Assembly: GCA_017522105.1 (NCBI GenBank)
Contig: JAFXAA010000006.1
Span: 35,213 to 99,212 of the forward strand
From: Bacteroidales bacterium
GTDB lineage: Bacteria; Bacteroidota; Bacteroidia; Bacteroidales; P3
Length of the DNA: 64,000 nucleotides
Direction of reading: 5' to 3'
Shown here piece by piece: positions 61,919 through 64,000 of the stretch. The translations under genes were made by a program, and so were the position numbers. Positions within the stretch are counted from its first letter, which is position 1. Each line of letters opens with the position of its first letter. The notes under the pieces are model-generated. The model ran no database searches and had not been told where the DNA came from. It saw nothing but the letters and a program-made list of their open reading frames with translations.

Positions 61919-62170
61919 TTACATGGCGTTGACCTGACGCATGCACTTCGACTTGAGGTTGGCGGCTTTGTTCTTGTGGATGACGGAACGTTTGGCCAGC
62001 TTGTCGATGATGGAGACCATCTTGGGCAGGCGTTCGGCGGCTTCGCTCTTCTCGGTGAGGGCGCGGAAGTCGCGCAGGGCGTTGCGCATGGTCTTGGCGT
62101 AGTAGCGGTTCTCTACTCTCTTTTTCTCGCTGGAGCGAATTCTTTTCTTTGCAGACTTGTGGTGTGCCAT
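61919..62170 (-). CDS. rpsT: 30S ribosomal protein S20
   Basis: An 83-residue, Lys/Arg-rich helical protein beginning 'MAHHKSAKKRIRSSEKKR' and containing 'IDKLAKRSVIHKNKAANLKSK', typical of S20. It binds 16S rRNA in the small subunit. It lies 42 nt after a tRNA-Glu gene on the same strand, with the promoter upstream of the tRNA, so both are probably one transcript. Confidence 0.97.
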   Translation of the reverse strand: MAHHKSAKKRIRSSEKKRVENRYYAKTMRNALRDFRALTEKSEAAERLPKMVSIIDKLAKRSVIHKNKAANLKSKCMRQVNAM

Positions 62171-62212
62171 AGATTCTTATTGTTCTTTTTTCTTTATTTC
62201 TTGTATCTTTCG

Positions 62213-62287
62213 TACCGCGTGCGGGATTCGAACCCGCGATTTTGAGAATGAAAATCTCACGTCCTGGGCCTACTAGACGAACGCGGC
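62213..62287 (-). tRNA. tRNA-Glu (anticodon TTC)
   Basis: A 75-nt cloverleaf on the minus strand. Acceptor GCCGCGT pairs with ACGCGGT, with a G-U first pair. The anticodon stem TGAGA/TCTCA encloses TTTTCAT (anticodon TTC); the T arm is GCGGG-TTCGAAT-CCCGC. The discriminator is A and CCA is not encoded. Confidence 0.93.
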
Positions 62288-62340
62288 GCAGTGCTTCGGC
62301 GGCTACCCTAAAGGGTACTTTTTTCCGCAAAAAGCGGGTG

Positions 62341-62371
62341 CAAAATTACTAACAATTTTTGACATGGCAAA
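62341..62371 (-). promoter_or_regulatory. Promoter of tRNA-Glu and rpsT
   Basis: On the minus strand TTTG, a 19-nt spacer and TAATTTTG give the full consensus, about 54 nt before the tRNA. Confidence 0.8.
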
Positions 62372-62408
62372 ATTTTTTTCAACCCCCGCTGTTGAAATCA
62401 AGCCTTCC

Positions 62409-63083
62409 TCACTCGCTATCTGCCTGGAAACGAAAACCTAAACGCTTGCCGGTGACCAGTGATTTTTTATCGAAGTTGGTCCGCATCTCGCCCACCGAGA
62501 CCAGTTTAACTTCATCATAGGGAGGGGTCAGCAGGTCGAAATTGGTGGTGTACTCGATGGCAGACTCCACGATACCCTGCACAGTGTCCTGATTTACAAC
62601 CGATGTGTTGAAATTGGTGTAGAGCATGCCCAACTCGCGCTTGCCTTCGATGAAATAGTGCTTCTCGCGATTAACGAACACGCGGCCAATCATGTAGCCA
62701 AGGTCATTGTCACGCTGGTAGGCGAAGCTGTCGGCAAGGAAGTTATAGATGTGTATCACACCGCAGTAGGAGCGCGTGGTGTCCTCGCGTATGTAGGGCG
62801 ACTTCATGACCTGATGGTCGCGCGAGAACTCGAAGACATTGGTGTGCATCATGAACAGCAGTATGTCGCCGGCGAACTTCACCTCGAACTCGAAGTCGCC
62901 GCGGTCGGTGAACTCGAAGGCCACATCCTTGCCCTCGCGGTGGCACTGCTCGCGGAAGAGGCTTATGAGCTCGCGCGTGGTCGAGCGGAAGAGCTCGAAG
63001 GTTTCCTTGGTGGCCGCATATACATTCTGCTTGAGTTCGCTCTTGTTGAACACCAAGTCTTTGAGTGATTCTTTCAGTTCCAT
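62409..63083 (-). CDS. Conserved cytoplasmic protein of unknown function
   Basis: A 224-residue soluble protein without signal or membrane segments. It starts 'MELKESLKDLVFNKSELK' with helical character, continues with 'GKDVAFEFTDRGDFEFEVKFAGD' strand-rich sequence and ends 'GKRLGFRFQADSE'. Similar proteins are common and uncharacterised in Bacteroidota. It lies between marC and the tRNA-Glu unit; a transcript from the marC side is possible. Confidence 0.7.
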   Translation of the reverse strand: MELKESLKDLVFNKSELKQNVYAATKETFELFRSTTRELISLFREQCHREGKDVAFEFTDRGDFEFEVKFAGDILLFMMHTNVFEFSRDHQVMKSPYIREDTTRSYCGVIHIYNFLADSFAYQRDNDLGYMIGRVFVNREKHYFIEGKRELGMLYTNFNTSVVNQDTVQGIVESAIEYTTNFDLLTPPYDEVKLVSVGEMRTNFDKKSLVTGKRLGFRFQADSE

Positions 63084-63145
63084 GTCTGTCGTTTTGCTTT
63101 CATTAACGCCGAAAGGCGCATGATATTATGTCGGACGGCACTTTT

Positions 63146-63733
63146 TCAGCCGTGGAAGACGGCCATGATGTTGCCCACAAAAAGCTTGACGGCCATAGCC
63201 AGCAGGATGACGCCGAAGAACTTGCGCAGCACGTAGATGATGTCGGCGCCGAGCCAGTGGGTAATCTTGTCGAGGTAGCGCAGCACAAAATAGTCAATGA
63301 CGATGTTCAGCGCGAGACCGATCATGATGTTGACGGTCTCGTACTCGGCGTGGAGCGATATGAACGCCGTGATGGCCCCGGGGCCGGCTATCAGCGGGAA
63401 GGCGATGGGCACGATGCTCGCCCCCGACGAGGTGGGCTCGTTCTTGATGATGTCGCGTCCCAGGATCATCTCGAAAGCCAGGATGAAGAGCACCACGGAG
63501 CCCGCCACGGCGAACGACGGCATGTCGATGCCGAAAAGCTTGAGCAGCTGGTCGCCGACGATGAAGAAAGCGACAAAGAGCAGCAACGCCACGCCGGTGG
63601 CCTGCATGGGCTTGATTTTCGTGCCCTTGTCGCGCATGGACACGAAGATGGGTATGGATCCCGTGATGTCGATGATGGCGAACATCACCAGGAAGGCGCT
63701 CAAAATCTCCTTGAAACTTAAAGCCTGTAACAT
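63146..63733 (-). CDS. MarC-family integral membrane protein
   Basis: A 195-residue protein with six membrane segments and MarC signatures: 'FLVMFAIIDITGSIPIFV', 'LKLFGIDMPSFAVAGSVVLFILAFEMILG' and 'VPIAFPLIAGPGAITAFI'. The family (UPF0056) is of uncertain function; it is not responsible for multiple antibiotic resistance despite the name. Its ATG lies 3 nt after the rsgA stop, so the two are likely co-transcribed. Confidence 0.9.
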   Translation of the reverse strand: MLQALSFKEILSAFLVMFAIIDITGSIPIFVSMRDKGTKIKPMQATGVALLLFVAFFIVGDQLLKLFGIDMPSFAVAGSVVLFILAFEMILGRDIIKNEPTSSGASIVPIAFPLIAGPGAITAFISLHAEYETVNIMIGLALNIVIDYFVLRYLDKITHWLGADIIYVLRKFFGVILLAMAVKLFVGNIMAVFHG

Positions 63734-63736
63734 ATA

Positions 63737-64000
63737 TTATTGCGTATTTGATGTATCTTCGATGATGCCGAGGTAGTTGCGGTAGCGCTCGGCGCTGATG
63801 TCGCCCCGTTCCACGGCTTCCTTGACGGCGCAGCGCGGCTCGTGGCGGTGCGTGCAGTTGGCGAAGAAGCAGCCGTGCAGCACGGCGCGCATCTCGGGGA
63901 AGAAGTGCGAGAGCTCCTGCTCGCTGAAGTCCACCATGCCGAACTCCTTGATGCCCGGGGTGTCGATAAGGTAAGTTGAGAGTTGAGAGTTGAGAGCTGA
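63737..64000 (-). CDS. rsgA: Ribosome small-subunit-dependent GTPase A, C-terminal part
   Basis: The last 87 residues of RsgA are in the window. The G3 motif region 'YLIDTPGIKEFGMVDF' is followed by the zinc domain 'GCFFANCTHRHEPRCAVKEAVE' (Cys and His ligands) and the helical end. RsgA is a circularly permuted GTPase that checks 30S maturation. Directly before the G3 motif the coding sequence consists of TCAACTC units of a 7-bp array, where other RsgA proteins have a short 'GTYLIDTPG' approach. The rest lies outside the window. Confidence 0.92.
   Translation of the reverse strand, partial: SALNSQLSTYLIDTPGIKEFGMVDFSEQELSHFFPEMRAVLHGCFFANCTHRHEPRCAVKEAVERGDISAERYRNYLGIIEDTSNTQ
63974..64000 (-). 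repeat. 7-bp tandem array inside rsgA
   Basis: Three full units CTCAACT (coding strand) and most of a fourth run off the window end. They encode SALNSQLST before the G3 motif. The unit is stop-free in the coding direction. Confidence 0.9.

Overview
This is a GC-rich chromosomal window from a member of the Bacteroidota, most likely an uncultured anaerobic Bacteroidales. The evidence is: promoters of the TTTG-N19/20-TAnnTTTG type ahead of many genes; three proteins with C-terminal type IX secretion (T9SS) sorting domains; a PorE-like OmpA protein; a thiamine TonB-dependent receptor; and signal peptides that are repeatedly cleaved just before Gln. Fermentation genes (acetate kinase, the lysine-fermentation enzyme Kal, a CoA-transferase alpha subunit) point to an anaerobe. 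No prophage, CRISPR array, rRNA operon or intact insertion sequence was seen.

Layout. 1-7035 (+): end of a T9SS cargo, small barrel protein, rbfA, LolC/E-like permease, cysS, a membrane protein, a porin-like protein and a PHP phosphatase. 7307-11071 (+): a 1254-residue modular adhesin. 11145-16277 (-): overlapping operon cobB - membrane protein - Ig-like lipoprotein - flippase - fabD. 16491-27547 (-): Na/Pi transporter, PorE-like protein, T9SS cargo, ackA, Y-family polymerase with its small partner, and a GH2 beta-galactosidase. 28032-33850 (+): phosphoglucomutase, an MNT-HEPN pair, a putative structured RNA, a lipoprotein, recR and a GH3 enzyme. 33834-37339: prsW, kal, an alpha/beta hydrolase and atoD. 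37478-40279 (+): secreted protein, gtrA, two tRNA-Ala genes and purD. 40684-44281 (-): TPP-riboswitch operon for thiamine uptake and pyrophosphorylation. 44595-51628 (+, with a minus-strand accessory insert at 47290-48518): M23/LysM peptidase, trmD, clpP, dut, namZ, nitroreductase. 51695-56846: recQ, divergent to the envelope operon kdsD-lptB-manC. 56891-64000 (-): small protein, Rieske-like lipoprotein, glutaminyl cyclase, efp, eno, rpsT with tRNA-Glu, marC and the end of rsgA.

Two short tandem-repeat families stand out. 7-bp arrays (with 9-bp and 8-bp relatives) lie directly before start codons and inside genes (LolC-like, Ig-like lipoprotein, GH2, thiN, pnuT, rsgA). In genes the units are free of stops in the coding direction; upstream arrays include stop-containing units. 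11-bp units form hairpins of about 75-104 nt in at least four intergenic gaps, and simple 11-bp arrays in two more. These repeats, a promoter-to-terminator RNA at 30598-30890 and a nested inverted-repeat element at 48636-48759 are the least explained parts of the window.

Functional links: the glutaminyl cyclase probably acts on the many exported proteins here whose mature N-terminus is Gln; receptor, PnuT and ThiN form a complete route from external thiamine to TPP; kdsD, lptB and manC serve lipopolysaccharide and sugar-nucleotide synthesis. Visibly AT-richer islands (29785-32030, 47290-49290, 59430-60430) carry accessory genes between core genes.
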